Shown here piece after piece: positions 50,182-61,481 of a DNA stretch of 64,000 bases. A model generated the notes under the pieces. That model had not been told where the DNA came from, did not search any database, and saw only the letters and a program-made list of their open reading frames with translations. How positions within the stretch are numbered: position 1 is the stretch's first letter; each line of letters begins with the position of its first letter. A program made the position numbers and the translations under genes. The stretch is from NCBI GenBank assembly GCA_013423385.1, contig BLZA01000005.1:248001-312000 (forward strand), given 5' to 3'. Origin of the DNA: Naganishia liquefaciens (lineage: Eukaryota; Basidiomycota; Tremellomycetes; Filobasidiales; Filobasidiaceae).

Positions 50182-50791
50182 ATGAAGCTTTCTACCATCC
50201 TCACAGCCTCTCTCGGTCTCCTCGTCGCCTCCGTCTCCGCGGCTGCCGCCGAAGGGCTTGTCGTTGAGACCCTCTTCAAGCCCGAGGAATGTCTACTCAA
50301 GAGCCAAAAGGGTGACAAGTTGTCGATGCAGTACGTCTCTCCTCGTCGGCCCCGAATCATACATTCAAATCTGATCTCGTTGCCGCACTAGCTACACAGG
50401 TAGCCTCGCATCTAACGGCGAGAAGTTTGACTCATCGCGCGACCGAAACAGGCCCTTTGAATTCACCAGTTTGTCCCTTTCGCCATCACTTTGACACGTG
50501 CTAAGGTTGTCCGATTTATAGTCGGAAAGGGCCAAGTCATTCAAGGCTGGGAACAAGGTCTTCTCGACATGTGCGTCTCCGAGCGCCGAAAACTGACGAT
50601 CCCGCCCGAGCTCGGATACGGTACGTCTTTCCCCTCTTCTGAATATCAAAGCGGCACCTGAATTTTCTCGCTGATTGCGTCGTCTAGGTTCACGAGGCGC
50701 TGGCGGCGTTATTCCGGGTGGAGCGACGCTCGTGTTCGATGTTGAGCTCCTCGGCATCAAGAACAGGGAAGCGCCCAAGGTCGAGTTGTAA
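50182..50791 (+). CDS. FPR2: Secretory-pathway FKBP-type peptidyl-prolyl isomerase
   Basis: Speeds proline cis-trans isomerisation, here in the ER lumen. A signal peptide (MKLSTILTASLGLLVASVSA) is followed by a single FKBP domain in four exons. Domain landmarks are LVVETLFKPEECLLKSQKGD, MHYTGSLASNGEKFDSS with Tyr and Asp of the FK506 pocket, PFEFTIGKGQVIQGWEQGLL, MCVSERRKLTIPPELGYG, and the closing GVIPGGATLVFDVELL. This pattern, including the paired Cys of EECLLKS and DMCVSE, matches FKBP2/Fpr2. No HDEL-type retrieval signal is seen; the protein ends KNREAPKVEL. Three short introns join in phase. The call is certain at family level. Confidence 0.92.
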
Positions 50792-51281
50792 AGAGACTAT
50801 TCGCGAAATGCCAATCTTGATTGCGTCGAGGCGATCGTTTTCCCTTCATGCGTGAAGCAGGAACCGGAAAAGCGGTCATGCGAGTGGTTGCGGTCGAGGC
50901 TAAGCTGAAGGATAAAGGAAGCGAGAGAAATCCCGAATGGCGATGAAACGGAATCTTACAGTAACGCCGCTCGCCGTGGCTCGTCTCGGTACAACATCAT
51001 ATCGCAATACAAATGTGGCTCATGTTACACATAGATACAACATGTATTCGCAAACGCCCGTCCGATTCCAACATCCAGCGAGTGCCGAGTGACATACGCA
51101 CTAGCTTACACAACCTCGATACAACGTTCGCGATACGGACAAGCATTGTCGTCGGACTGCAATGCAAACTTCTCAAAAGTGTCCTAACATCGTTACATTT
51201 CGACATTGCCAAATGCAAAATCCCCGGGCGACAGCGATGTCACGCTCCTTCGGAAGATGCCAACTAGAATGCGCAACTGAT
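50792..51281. other. Convergent intergenic region
   Basis: A 490 bp stretch between the FKBP and zinc-finger stops. No gene, RNA motif or repeat is seen. Confidence 0.5.
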
Positions 51282-53303
51282 TCACCCGACACCTGGACAG
51301 GCTTGGGCCGAAAGCGATTGCCGCGGCGCCGCATTGCCCAACCTAAAACCCAGAGTAAACGCCGAAGTCGGTGTATCGTCTTCAACGTTGGTGGGCATAG
51401 CCGTTTCGTGCAGTCTTTCCGGTTGCGTCGCACTTCCACCAGCGAGCCCATACGCAGCCTGATACGAGCTCTCCGAGGCATAATATCGATACGCCTGGCC
51501 ATGCTCGTCGAAGACAATGCTTCCGTTGACGAGGTCGGTCTCATCTTGATGCAAATGAATTCTTACCAAGCCGGGCTCAACCTCAGGCTCTTGTTGAACC
51601 TGGACGTCTTCTTCTGGTACAAAGTGATGACCCTCGGCGAGTTCGCGTGAGGTGAGCTGAGCTACGAGCTTTTGATCCTTGAGCTCGTGCGTCTGCAATG
51701 CGTCAGCGAGGATCTTTCCATGCTCCCTGGACATACCTTCATATGTCTGCGCAAGTTCGAGCTGACCGAAAACTTTCTGCCGCAATCGCGTTTCGGGCAT
51801 TGAAATGCTGGGATACAAGTCAGCAAAGAAACGGTTAGGTGCTTCGACTTACGCTTGGAGCCAGTGTGGACAGACATGTGTGTATTGAGCGATGAAGGTC
51901 GATTGAAGGCTTTCCCGCAGTCATAGCTGTGATTCGGTCAGAAGAGCTTGATTTGACTTGCGTCTGGCTTACCAGATATGCTTCTTTGGCGATGTCGGTG
52001 ACCGAGTGTAATCTCCAGACAAGTGCAGAGCAGCTGGTCTTCTCGACATGCCGAACCCATCGTCTTGGTCCTCACTTTCGGACTGTGAACTTCTGCCTGC
52101 CGGAGAAATGGGCGACTCAAGCAAAGAGCGATTCGGTAGACTCGTAGATTGTACCGGAAGGGGTTGACTAGACGGAGCGATGCTGGCGGTTGTGGAGGGA
52201 ATGGCGAATTGCAGCGATCCCGTATGTTGGTGTCTTGCGCTTCCATTCGACTGAAAGTCATTCTGTTGCGTCTCGGCACAGCGCGGAGCTTGAAAGGCAA
52301 AGGCCGAGGATGAAACAAGACTTAGCGGCGCGACTCTGTCTAGAGGCTCCGAATATGGCGCTCGATACGGATGGTACTGTCTTTCTAGGCATGATGAGGC
52401 TGATGAGGAAGAAGGATAAAATTGCACCTTGGATTTGGGTGTAACCGGATACTGGTAGCCAACTGAGACGTCTTTGCCAGTCTCCTCGCCAGCATTCCCG
52501 TACGCTCCAAATCGCATTGCTGGAGTTGCTGGAAGCCCGATAGTCGATGAACTGGAGAAGACGGAATCATCGCTCGAAGCACAATTTTGAAGAGCGGTCG
52601 GGGACGGGAAATGCATTTCGCCGGGCGAGGCCTTCGACATTCTTTGCCCATCCACTAGGAAAAATTGCTGGTTAGGCAAGCTTTGAGTTGAGGGGCCGGA
52701 TGAAAAGTTTGCGACCGGCTGAGAGAAGAGAAAAGGCTTCGCATCCGAGATGATGTTGGTTGGAAAGGAGGTATGTGTCGTACAAGGCGTCATGGGCATA
52801 CCCCTCAACTGGAAAGCGGAAGGTTGCATCGAGTGTGACACAAAAGAAGACGTGTTCGGTTGAGATGAGGAGAGCGGCGAGGACATGTTTATTTGCCTCG
52901 CTCGCTCATCGATGTGTTGACTGGCGGGACTTATGTTATAGCTCGGAATAGTCGTGTAGGTAATTTCGCCGCGTTGGTTGAGGCCAGAAAAACCGGTAGC
53001 GAACCGTGGCGTTTGAGGAAAGTCCACGGTAGGCTCACCTCGATGGGGAACTTGCGGTGACGCATCTTGGATTGCATCAGTGAAACCGTCAAATGTGCCA
53101 CCTGTAATAATTCTGTTCTCGTCATTGCTTCCGCTGTTTCCGGTACTTTGTCTGGAGGGCGATTCGCCCATCCAGAGGCTCTGGTTACGACCGAGGTTGA
53201 AGGCACTTTGGAAAGGGCTGACCATGGTATTTGTTGGATTGAAGTGGGCGCAATTCAAGCGAAGGTTGGCGTTGATGACTGAGATATCGGCAGGGGTTAG
53301 CAT
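51282..53303 (-). CDS. C2H2 zinc-finger transcription factor
   Basis: Predicted nuclear DNA-binding protein. Four exons join in phase to about 620 residues. The N-terminal 440 residues are low-complexity, rich in Ser, Pro, Gln and Asn. Two adjacent fingers follow: HICYDCGKAFNRPSSLNTHM then SVHTGSKP, and FQCPKRDCGRKFSVSSNLRR then HMK. Each finger is split or bordered by an intron; the first Cys of finger one is formed across a splice junction (TG plus C). The C-terminal tail contains LKDQKLVAQLTSRELAEGHH and an acidic stretch, EEDVQVQQEPEVEPG. The pair with RPSSLNTH and SVSSNLRRH is common in fungal stress and development regulators, but I cannot name an orthologue. A TATAAAG on the minus strand at 53407-53401 lies about 100 bp upstream. 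Confidence 0.85.
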
Positions 53304-53965
53304 CGTCGATTCGTCAAATATCGGATCGAACGATCAGTAGATCCCTGAGTGATATCGATCACCCCACGGGTCAAGTGGCGATCTCCCTTTCTCCTCTCAA
53401 CTTTATATCGCATCGGGACCCCCTGGCGAATCATCCCGCACGCATCTCTCAGAGTTGTTTATGGCACTTATTGAAGGTAACCTTCAAAGGCATCTTCCCC
53501 TTGTCTCGAACGCCCCTGTTTTGATTCCCCTTCGAGCTGTCCTCGTTCTTGATCACTTCTTGCCCTATCTGACACGACGTGACGTTCGCAGCACTGCTTC
53601 ATTACGTACCATAGGCTCCTCACAGGCGTCCTTTCCCAGTTCGTAAAGCTGGGTCCTTTCCAACGAGATATCCTGCGACGGCCGAAAGTGCCTTCGTGCG
53701 CCAAGGAAAATGTCGGTGGCCTTATGTACCGCTTGGGAAGGTCAGTCCTCATAAGTCCCGAATCTCGGATGGGACGCAGACGCGCAACTTACGTCGTTTC
53801 TCCCGCTGGTCGACCTTCCAAAAAGCACTCTCAAGCTGTACCCGTCAAGTCAGCAGACCTGAAGAGCCTGTTTCAATCCGGGAGTAGTATCGATTTATCG
53901 GGGACCGATCCACAAGGAGCTATCCTGGAAACGACGTTATCGATGTTCCCAGACAACGGATGGTG
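53304..53965. other. Intergenic, zinc-finger gene promoter
   Basis: A 662 bp stretch. It holds a TATAAAG on the minus strand at 53407-53401 in front of the zinc-finger gene. Open frames inside lack motifs. Confidence 0.45.
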
Positions 53966-54761
53966 CTAGACTTCCTGAGAAAGATTAAAACAGTCAGGCG
54001 CTACCAAGCGATCAGAACAAATGTGTCGTTTCACCACTTTTCGAGGCCCTGAAGCCTGAGAATATCGACTGTTGTCTTTGACTTCTTGATTTGATATTCC
54101 GCTCGAGTAAACGACGTATTGTGAGAAGCCGATAGGTTTAAAGAATGCGGTGCAGACGATTCGCTCGACAGTGTATCTCACAACGCTGTCGTTGCCTAGA
54201 CTTTCTTCTGCTGTGTTGTCGTTGTCTTCTTGAGCTTCACTGAATCTTGAGCCGTTGAGACGGCTATCCATCTGCAATGACAACAGTTGACTCGTGTCAA
54301 ACGTCTATTGCACCGTCTTTTGATTCCGATGTTCGTTGAACGATGCGACGTATTCGAAGGTAACGTCCCGTACGTAATAGACTTGCATCGGGTCTTCCAC
54401 CAGCACAGCGCAGTATCTGTAACAATGGTAGTGTTGATTTCAGTCGAGGATCGGCGGTCGATCTTTCTGATTGGCAGTCTCGCTAACGTTTGACTCGTCT
54501 GTGGTGATATTGTCGATTTCGCGACGCCAGCAAGGAGTCCGTTCTGCGAAAATGCAGAGTGAAGAAGAGAGAGGATCAGCCCAGTAGTAGACTACCGTTT
54601 TGCGACGGCCCAAGATTATCGATGATTTGCCAACATTCGCGATCGGTTGCGCATATAACACCCGGTTGATGAAGCTTACCGCTTTGGGTTTTCCCAGACA
54701 GAGGATATTCGAGTGTTCCATTGACAGGCTTCCACGGGTTGATCTGATGGAACGAAATCAT
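53966..54761 (-). CDS. Unrecognised small gene, splicing uncertain
   Basis: Several minus-strand segments look coding and can be linked by plausible introns. They start at MISFHQINPWKPVNGTLEYP, continue with a segment around CWRREIDNITTDE, then YCAVLVEDPMQVYYVRDVTF with EYVASFNEHRNQKT, and end with a long open exon, MDSRLNGSRFSEAQEDNDNT through VVRYTVERIVCTAFFKPIGF and SQYVVYSSGIS to CFNLSQEV and TAG. Summed length would be about 200 residues. I recognise no domain, signal peptide or membrane helix. Two donor sites compete in the first exon (a strong GTAAGC inside it and a GTAGTC at its end), so the model is provisional. It could be a lineage-specific gene or a degraded one. Confidence 0.4.
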
Positions 54762-55521
54762 CAAGGGCTAAAATGGGGGGAGAGAGAAATGTTTGATGGC
54801 CATCAAACAGACAGCTACAGCAGCTGCTAAGCAGATTCATCAAAACGAGGACCATTAGAGTTTCTCAAAATGCTTCCGTTTCTGATGGAAGCTGTTGACA
54901 ATGAAACGCGAACTTGAGTGCATCGCTTCACATGTCTCACGATGAAGCGCCTTATGCCTTGATCGGGTGGGGATTAAGTATCGTAAGCTTTATTTCGCTG
55001 TGGACATGTTTCTAAAAGTGAAGAGGCCGAAGAAATCCAGCTGCAGCCCTGGTCGAGCGATTCAATGAATAGTACGAGCGCAGGCTATATCCGCCAGCTA
55101 CTTTGCTAGATATCTTGTGCTTGCGCGTTTTACAAATGTCAATGTGCCTTGTGGTTTGCGCATACGCAGACAAAGATTTGGCCCTTGGATATCTTGTCAA
55201 GGAGTAAAGATCAGCCGAGAAGAACGAGAAGCTTATTTCCCGTATAGAGAGGAACCTTGACCCGTGCTATTGTCCGTCGGGCGCAATTCCAGTGAGGGGA
55301 CAATCTTGGTTCGGCCTGAGTGTCAAGTCCAAGCCTCCGAAACACCGGTGCCGCCGAAGCAACTGGAGACATGGTAAGCCAGCTCGCTGGTTTGGTGGTT
55401 GTAACCCCTGACTGTCTTTGCATGACACTTTCCTTCATGTTTATATTTACATCTAGTTTTCGTACAACTTTTGCGCTCTGTCCAAGCTGTTCTGGCGCAT
55501 GCTTTCTTCCGCCGCATTTAT
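54762..55521. other. Intergenic between the unrecognised gene and the SDR stop
   Basis: A 760 bp stretch without a supportable gene. The two overlapping minus-strand frames near 55211-55534 run through the 3' flank of the SDR gene and show no conserved motif. Confidence 0.45.
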
Positions 55522-57032
55522 CTATCCGACCCACTGACCGCTGTTGATGTTGATGATGGAGCCGGTCATCAGGTTGCTGTCCGCGGACGCAAGGAACACC
55601 TGCAACGAGCTGTCAGCATTGACTTATGCACTGATGACACGTTGACTCACGTAAGAAGGCGCCAACTCGCTCGGCATGCCGGCACGACCCCAGAGAGGCA
55701 ACTTGTTGACCTCCCAATCGTCCATCTGCTCAGATGGGCGCGACGCCGGCTGCAGAGGGGTAAAGACCGGTCCAGGTGCAACGGCGTTGACTCGGATGCC
55801 TGAGGAGGAGTTCAGCCAGGTCTCAGAGATGCTGCTTTATATCGCTCACCTCTGGGAGCGAGCTGCAGACCTAGTGAGCGGGTCATAGTTGCAATAGCGC
55901 CCTTGGTTGAGGAGTAATCAAGCATGGCGGGGCTTCCTGCAGCATTTATAAGTTGCGAACGCAATAGAGATATAAAGTGACCCGACGTACCCTTGAAGGC
56001 GGTAACACTAGTCGAGTTGACAATGGTCGAGCCTCGCTTCATGTGCGGGACAGCGTACTTGGCCATGGCGATCATGCCGATAATGTTGCTCTGGAAGGTG
56101 GATTCAACGTCCTTCAGGTCCATATCCTCGACGTGCTTGACCATGATTTGCTTGCTTGCCTGTCGCTGCTGTCAGCCGAGAGCACAACGTATTGCACAAG
56201 CACTCACATTGTTGACGAGGACACTCAGCTTGCCGAACTTTTCCATATGCTCCTTGACGGTACGCTCGCAATCTTCGTGCTTCATGAGGTCGACCTCGAC
56301 AATGTGGCACTTGCCGCCTTCTTGTTTCTCGATGACTTCTTTGACTTTTTCGGCGCTGAGGAGTTATGTCAGTGATGTGTTCTTGAGGCAGCTGGCGGGA
56401 GTCCAGCTTCAAAGCGGAAGGCAGGATCACGGCACGCTCATGTCGTGACGTGTTTGCGCCTCAACGTGGCGCGACGAAGCAGCCTTAGCCTGTTGATCCG
56501 AGTGCTTGCACCCTACGGCTCCTACTATAAACTCTGACTCCACCCCGCATTCCGCCGACGGCGCACGCAAGATAGCCGAAACTCACTCTTCTTTCTCCTG
56601 CTTCAGGTACGTAATTGTCACCGCCGCGCCCTCACGGACAAAGGCGAGGGCGACAGCGCGCCCTATGCCCGAGTCCCCACCCGTGATGATGGCCGCCTTG
56701 CCTTGCAGTTTGCCGCTTCCCTTGTACTCCTGGAGGTACGGCTTGCCCTCGTCGTCCCATTTTTCGAGCCGTGTGTGCTCTGCGATGGGGTCCATGTTAC
56801 CCTCGAGCCCGGGCAGGTTCTGCTTCTGCTCAGGAATATCGACGAGCTCCTGGAAATGGCAATGGTGAACAATGTTAGTTGACGAGATCATGTGCGACAA
56901 GTTCGAGATGGATAGCTCGTGACCTACCTTGAACGCGGTGATGGGTTTCTGGTCGTCGGACATAATGCGTGCGGTTGCTGTGAATTGGCGCGTGATCGAG
57001 GGGATACGACGTGCGAATCTGGCAATGGACAT
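55522..57032 (-). CDS. Short-chain dehydrogenase/reductase, YghA-like
   Basis: NAD(P)-dependent oxidoreductase. The start at 57032 gives MSIARFARRIPSITRQFTAT, an Arg/Ser-rich presequence that suggests mitochondrial import. The conserved region preceding the Rossmann fold reads LPGLEGNMDPIAEHTRLEKW. YKGSGKLQGKAAIITGGDSG with IGRAVALAFVREGAA holds the cofactor loop. Then follow LSVLVNNAS, STIVNSTSVTAFKG with the catalytic Ser, and MLDYSSTKGAIATMTRSLG with the catalytic Tyr-x-x-x-Lys. GIRVNAVAPGPVFTPLQP and the C-terminal SGQWVG complete the fold. This arrangement matches the bacterial and fungal YghA/GsiB-region SDRs often linked to stress. The natural substrate is unknown. Six or so introns are present. 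A TATATAGG on the minus strand near 57082-57075 is close upstream. Confidence 0.88.
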
Positions 57033-57227
57033 TTGGTAGCCATCGGGAGGGATCAGTGTCCCGGACGACGTTACCCTATATACTCGAACTGATTGTGCGC
57101 ACGCGAGCGGTTCAGAATCCAGCTCATGTTTCAGCATGACGTATCACCGTATCACGTGCCACGCGGATTCCCATGCATATTCGCCGAGGGCTATCGCAAA
57201 TACACGTCACCTGCCCAGCTAGCTACT

Positions 57228-58164
57228 TCATCGCACCGCCACACCTTCCCGCTTGATCCAAGCCTCGACTGACTCCTTGTCCCCCTCGATAATCCCACGG
57301 TCCACTGCCTCGAGCACTCTCTTCAACGCAATCGTTGCCAGCGGACTCGCACCGTTGATCCATAAACGGCCATTCATTCCGATGGCGGTCTCGTATGGAG
57401 CGTTCAGGGCGCCGATTACGGTCGCGAGCAGCGGTGTCGTCATAATCCTGCACAAGACATGTTAGGACAAGGAGCGCTCTATGAATAAAGGACATACCGT
57501 CTGCACAGCTGCAACGAGCAGTCCATCACGTAACCACCCTTGAGCTGTCCGTAACCCCCTGCTTTGGCATCCTTGGGATCTACGCATTCGATCTCTGGAT
57601 CCATATCGCGTGTCGCACTCGTCACCCGAGCAAACACCACCGTACCTGTCTGCATTCCATCTTGAGCCATGTTCCGTCCGGAAGACACGCACGACTCACC
57701 TCGAGACGCGGTTTCATCTGCTTCGTGGCGCCCTCAAACGCATATTGACTTAACTGCGCAACTTGCGCCGTTCCGATATCCACCTTGAATGCCTCTCCCT
57801 GTCTTCCTGTCACGACTCCGACGACATTTTCCCCTACAGCCGGGACATACTGTAGGTGCCCTAATCAGCTCCCAAAAAGGCAAAGAGGAGGTAAGATACT
57901 CACTCGTTTCGCCTCGACATTCACCCATATCCGCGTCTGCACCTCACTTCCTCCCTCTCGCACTTTACGCCGCTTGTTACTTGTCTGCAGCGCACCCATT
58001 TTACGTGCAACGTAGAATGTCTTCGAGGCATCATCCTCAACCTCGTCGGCTTGTGTCCGCCTCGTGGATTGCGCGGTCCCCGGACCAAGATGCAGATGCA
58101 GGGTCGTTGATGGCGCGGGTGCCGGCAGAGGTAAAGCGTCTCCTGGAAGTACAAGTGTTGTCAT
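57228..58164 (-). CDS. RRP40: Exosome RNA-binding subunit Rrp40
   Basis: Cap subunit of the RNA exosome, which guides RNA into the ring for 3'-5' decay. Four exons join in phase. The N-terminus is MTTLVLPGDALPLPAPAPST. The S1 domain has YVPAVGENVVGVVTGRQGEA, FKVDIGTAQVAQLSQYAFEG and ATKQMKPRLE, and TGTVVFARVTSATRDMDPEI. The KH part has GYGQLKGGYVMDCSLQLCRR, the NGRLWINGASPLATIALKRV segment and a C-terminal helix, VLEAVDRGIIEG. The AFEGATK and GYGQLKGGYVMD blocks are typical of Rrp40 rather than Rrp4 or Csl4. The insert between the N-terminus and S1 domain is rich in Arg, Lys and Thr. It is head to head with the MRPL1 gene, 198 bp apart. Confidence 0.88.
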
Positions 58165-58362
58165 CGTTGCTGGTATTGCATATGTCCTTGGCGAGGACGA
58201 GCAAGGTCGACCTGAACGACCGACTCTTCTGAAACTGTCGCAAGCCGGGCGCGATCGACATGCGGAAGCAGAACCGCAAAACGAGACGACTAGACAGACG
58301 TTTCATGAGTTCAGCTCAAATCGAGCCGTCATGTTTGTCTGCTAAACATCGCATCGTCCACC

Positions 58363-59573
58363 ATGTCCGTCTTCATAGCGCCATCGCTCTGCCGGAGATG
58401 CATTCCCTCTTCAAGGGTAGGCTTCTTGAATCTCGAAAAAAAAAAACCGACAGCCGCTCATACTTCGATCCGCAGGTTGTCCGGAATTTTACCTCTTCCA
58501 CGGTCTCACAGGCATCAAAAAAGCACAAAGTGGTCGTCAATCCCAATGCTATGCCGCTCAAGGAAGCTGCACACGTTCTCAAGGTAAGGGCGCTCTTCTT
58601 CTGATTCCTTCACGAATTAACCGCTTTCATCAGGCACTTGCGGTAAATTCGCCCTTCTCCGCATACGAGATTGAAATCGTTACGAAATTCGACAAGTCCG
58701 CGCCGCCTCTGCGGGGACGCATGTCACTGCCGCGGGATCCAAGAAAGCAAGAGGAAGTAGTGCTCGTCTTTGCTGAGGGGGAGAAGGCGGTCGAGGCGCG
58801 GGAAGCTGGAGCGGCGTTCGTGGGCGGGGAGGAGTTGATCCAAAAGGTGAGTCGAGTCTCAGCGCTCTGCAAAAATTCGGAAATCTGGATCGAAAGGGTT
58901 CGATGGAAGACTCCGGGAGTATCCAAAAACGCTGCAGGGAAAGCTTGATGCCGATTATCAACGGCTGTTTACACCGATAACCGGAATGAAACGTTGCGGG
59001 AGCTTCGCTTTGACCCCCTCTTGTCGCCCTTCTCGCTTTGCGCACGCTACAAGCACATGAGCTGACCCTTCTCCAGGTCCTTTCTGGTGAAATCAACCCA
59101 ACAAAAGTCCTTTCGACTCCCGCCATGCTGCCCACCATCGCTCCGAAGCTCGCCCGTTTCCTCGGTCCCAAGGGCCTAATGCCCGTCGCCAAGCGTGGAA
59201 CCGTGAGGGAGGATGTTGCCGAGGCGATCGCCGAGGCTCGTGGGTTGCTGGACTGGAAGGGTGACAAGCAAGGCCATGTCCGTGCAGGTAAGTCCGGCGA
59301 AGGAAAGAAGATGAGCGACGGGCGAGTGCTGATCCGCACAGCCGTCGCACGTACGACATTCCCCGTGACCGATGTCGAGGCAAACGTGAGGCATTTCGTC
59401 AAGGCGGTCAAGGCTGGACAGGCAGCTTTGGCCTCAGACAACACGTCCGTCAAGCGAGGTGAGTGTCGACAAGACCGCCTAGTTCATGAAGCTGATCCCT
59501 TTCAGGCTCGCCGATTCTGCGCATCAACCTCGCTACCACGCATGGGCCCAGTATCGAGCTCAACGACTTGTAA
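58363..59573 (+). CDS. MRPL1: Mitochondrial ribosomal protein uL1m
   Basis: Large-subunit L1 stalk protein of the mitochondrial ribosome. The first exon (58363-58416) encodes an 18-residue Arg/Ser presequence start, MSVFIAPSLCRRCIPSSR. The next exon begins VVRNFTSSTVSQASKKHKVV after a poly-A containing intron. The L1 domain follows: NAMPLKEAAHVLKALAVNSP, YEIEIVTKFDKSAPPLRGRM with SLPRDPRKQEEVVLVFAEG, AGAAFVGGEELIQK, then VLSTPAMLPTIAPKLARFLG with PKGLMPVAKRGTV, and VEANVRHFVKAVKAGQAAL. The end is GSPILRINLATTHGPSIELN and TAA at 59571-59573. The RFLGPKGLMP block is diagnostic of L1. The start is chosen because the exon joins in phase across the intron; reading the exon in the other frame does not. 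The stop lies 10 bp from that of the convergent transporter gene. Confidence 0.88.
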
Positions 59574-59583
59574 CAAGTACAAT

Positions 59584-61230
59584 CTAGTTTCGATACAATT
59601 TGCTATAAATCACTAGAAACGCAATCACATGCACTCCCAAAAATACGTAGAATACTCGTCCTTCGCCCTGCACGGCGCCTCGATCATCCTTGTACGTCAG
59701 TGCATCGCGTAGCGGCAGGAACGTCAGGGCGACGACAAAGTTCGAAATCCATGAACAGCTCAGTGCCAGGGATGAGACCACTGCTACAGCATGCGAGGGG
59801 ACGAGTTCACTGATGAGCAGGAACGGGACAGGTCCGAGAGCGAGCGCAAAAGCGGCGACGAACGTGACAATGCTGATGCTCGAGAGGACCTGATGGTGTC
59901 CATCCAACCCCACTGCAAGGAGGACTGCAGAGATCGCCATGCTGGTCAGCGACATGAGAAGCAAGGGTTTCCTGCCGATTTTCTGCGAGGTTGTCAGTCT
60001 GGATCGTATCGAGTCTGAGCAGACTCACATCGATGAGGACAAGCGACGGGAACGTCATCGCGACATTGATCAGGCTCACAAAGATTCCGATCAAGCCGCT
60101 CTGATTTGGCAAGAGATTCTTGAGCACAGGCGTCGAATAGAATAGGACAGCGTTGATTCCAGAGAGTTGCTGTGTCACGAGAATAAAGGCAACGAGCAAG
60201 ACCGCCGGCCGCAAGGTGGGCGACGAGATCAAGGAGCGAAGGCTTTCCGAATGTTTGGGTGTCATCGAATCACCGTCGTGCAGCAGCGGCGAGGCTGCGA
60301 TGGATTAGCGAAACTCTAGTGTCAGATGTTTGACCCACCTTCGCTTTGTTCGAGATCTGCTTCACGGTCGACAGTCTGCTCAACATCCTCGTCGTCATCC
60401 CGTAATGTCCTCTCCTTTTCTCTCTCGTCCATCAAATCGTTGCCGATTCTAGCTTGACCGACCACGAGCTGTACTGCGGCAACAATACCGCTGACCAGGA
60501 CTACATATCGCCATCCGCCTAGCCGATCTCCCTTCATTCCCGTTGCTGCCAGTCCTGCTACTTGCGCAGAGAAGATACCAAGAACAATGGCAAGTTGATT
60601 GAGAATACCTATCGAGCCGCCGTGCGAAGCGACGACTTTGTTGGTGGATGTTTTCGAAATCTGGCTGAGCAGCGGAGGAACGGTTGTAATCGCCAAGCCT
60701 GATGCTACACCCGCGACAATTCTGTCAAGCCTTCAGAATCTGGATCAATATCACTCCATCAACACTCACCTTCCGGCCAGAACCGCCAACCAATGCGGTG
60801 CAGCAAACATCATCAGGCTGCCGACAATGTTCAGCAGTCCCGTCATCTTGATGCTACCGACAGCTTGTACTTTCTCCCCAATCTTCGAGCTCAGTAGTGA
60901 TCCTGCCAGACCTCCGAGAGTAAAGACGGCTGTAGCAGCAGAGTAGCGTTGAGAATCGATGTCGAGACACGGCGGTAATGTGGTCGAGAGCAGGCCAGCG
61001 GCAGTCGAACTGCATGTGATAGACGCTTCCGGATAGTTGAGTTCAGAAATATGATATCCGTCTTGAGGAGAGAGTCAGCTTGGCTGAGATCGCCTGAGAT
61101 GGCGAGCTCAAGGTACAATACCACGAAGATCTGGAGGCCAAGGTGAGTTGCGGTCAGAGGGTTGTCTGAAGACATACAAGCAACACCACAGAATGACTTC
61201 GACGTCTTGCAGCAGTGTATAGCGACCCAT
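59584..61230 (-). CDS. MFS sugar-porter family transporter (Vps73-like)
   Basis: Predicted twelve-helix transporter of the sugar porter family. The first membrane helix is rebuilt across two introns as VEVILWCCLSSWYYGYHISE then LNYPE, which fits the family pattern CLxSFxYGYHIxELN. Then come TAAGLLSTTLPPCLDIDSQR, KMTGLLNIVGSLMMFAAPHW, GRIVAGVASGLAITTVPPLL, a helix with GILNQLAIVLGIFSAQVAG, and GGWRYVVLVSGIVAAVQLVV. The central loop is long and acidic. The second half has LVTQQLSGINAVLFYSTPVL, the DKIGRKPLLLMSL loop, FALALGPVPFLLISELVPSH and SCSWISNFVVALTFLPLRDA. The C-terminus ends IYSKLYRN. The QQLSGIN and GRK motifs are those of hexose-like porters, but this branch is also known for Vps73-type proteins of unclear substrate. 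The start at 61230 is uncertain. Confidence 0.8.
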
Positions 61231-61481
61231 TCTGGAGGCGTGTCGTCGTTTGAGCTACACTGGCTATCTTTACAACAGCGGCACAACTGCCATCAGGCCT
61301 TGTACTTGTAAACGAACAATCGATGTTGCGCGATCTCAGAACGTTAGACTCCTCGGACATCACCGAAGTGTATCTGCTCAATTATCTGCTCCCCCGCGAA
61401 ACAACTTCAAGCAATTTCCGTTTGGCAGCCTCCTTGTCTACATTATCAACATCAGTTAAGGACGTGAGCTCAACAAGTCTG

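Noticed and set aside
58253-58604. MRPL1 start at an upstream Met in the frame of the second exon
   Set aside because: It would read through a poly-A rich intron; the spliced start at 58363 gives a proper short presequence and an in-phase junction.
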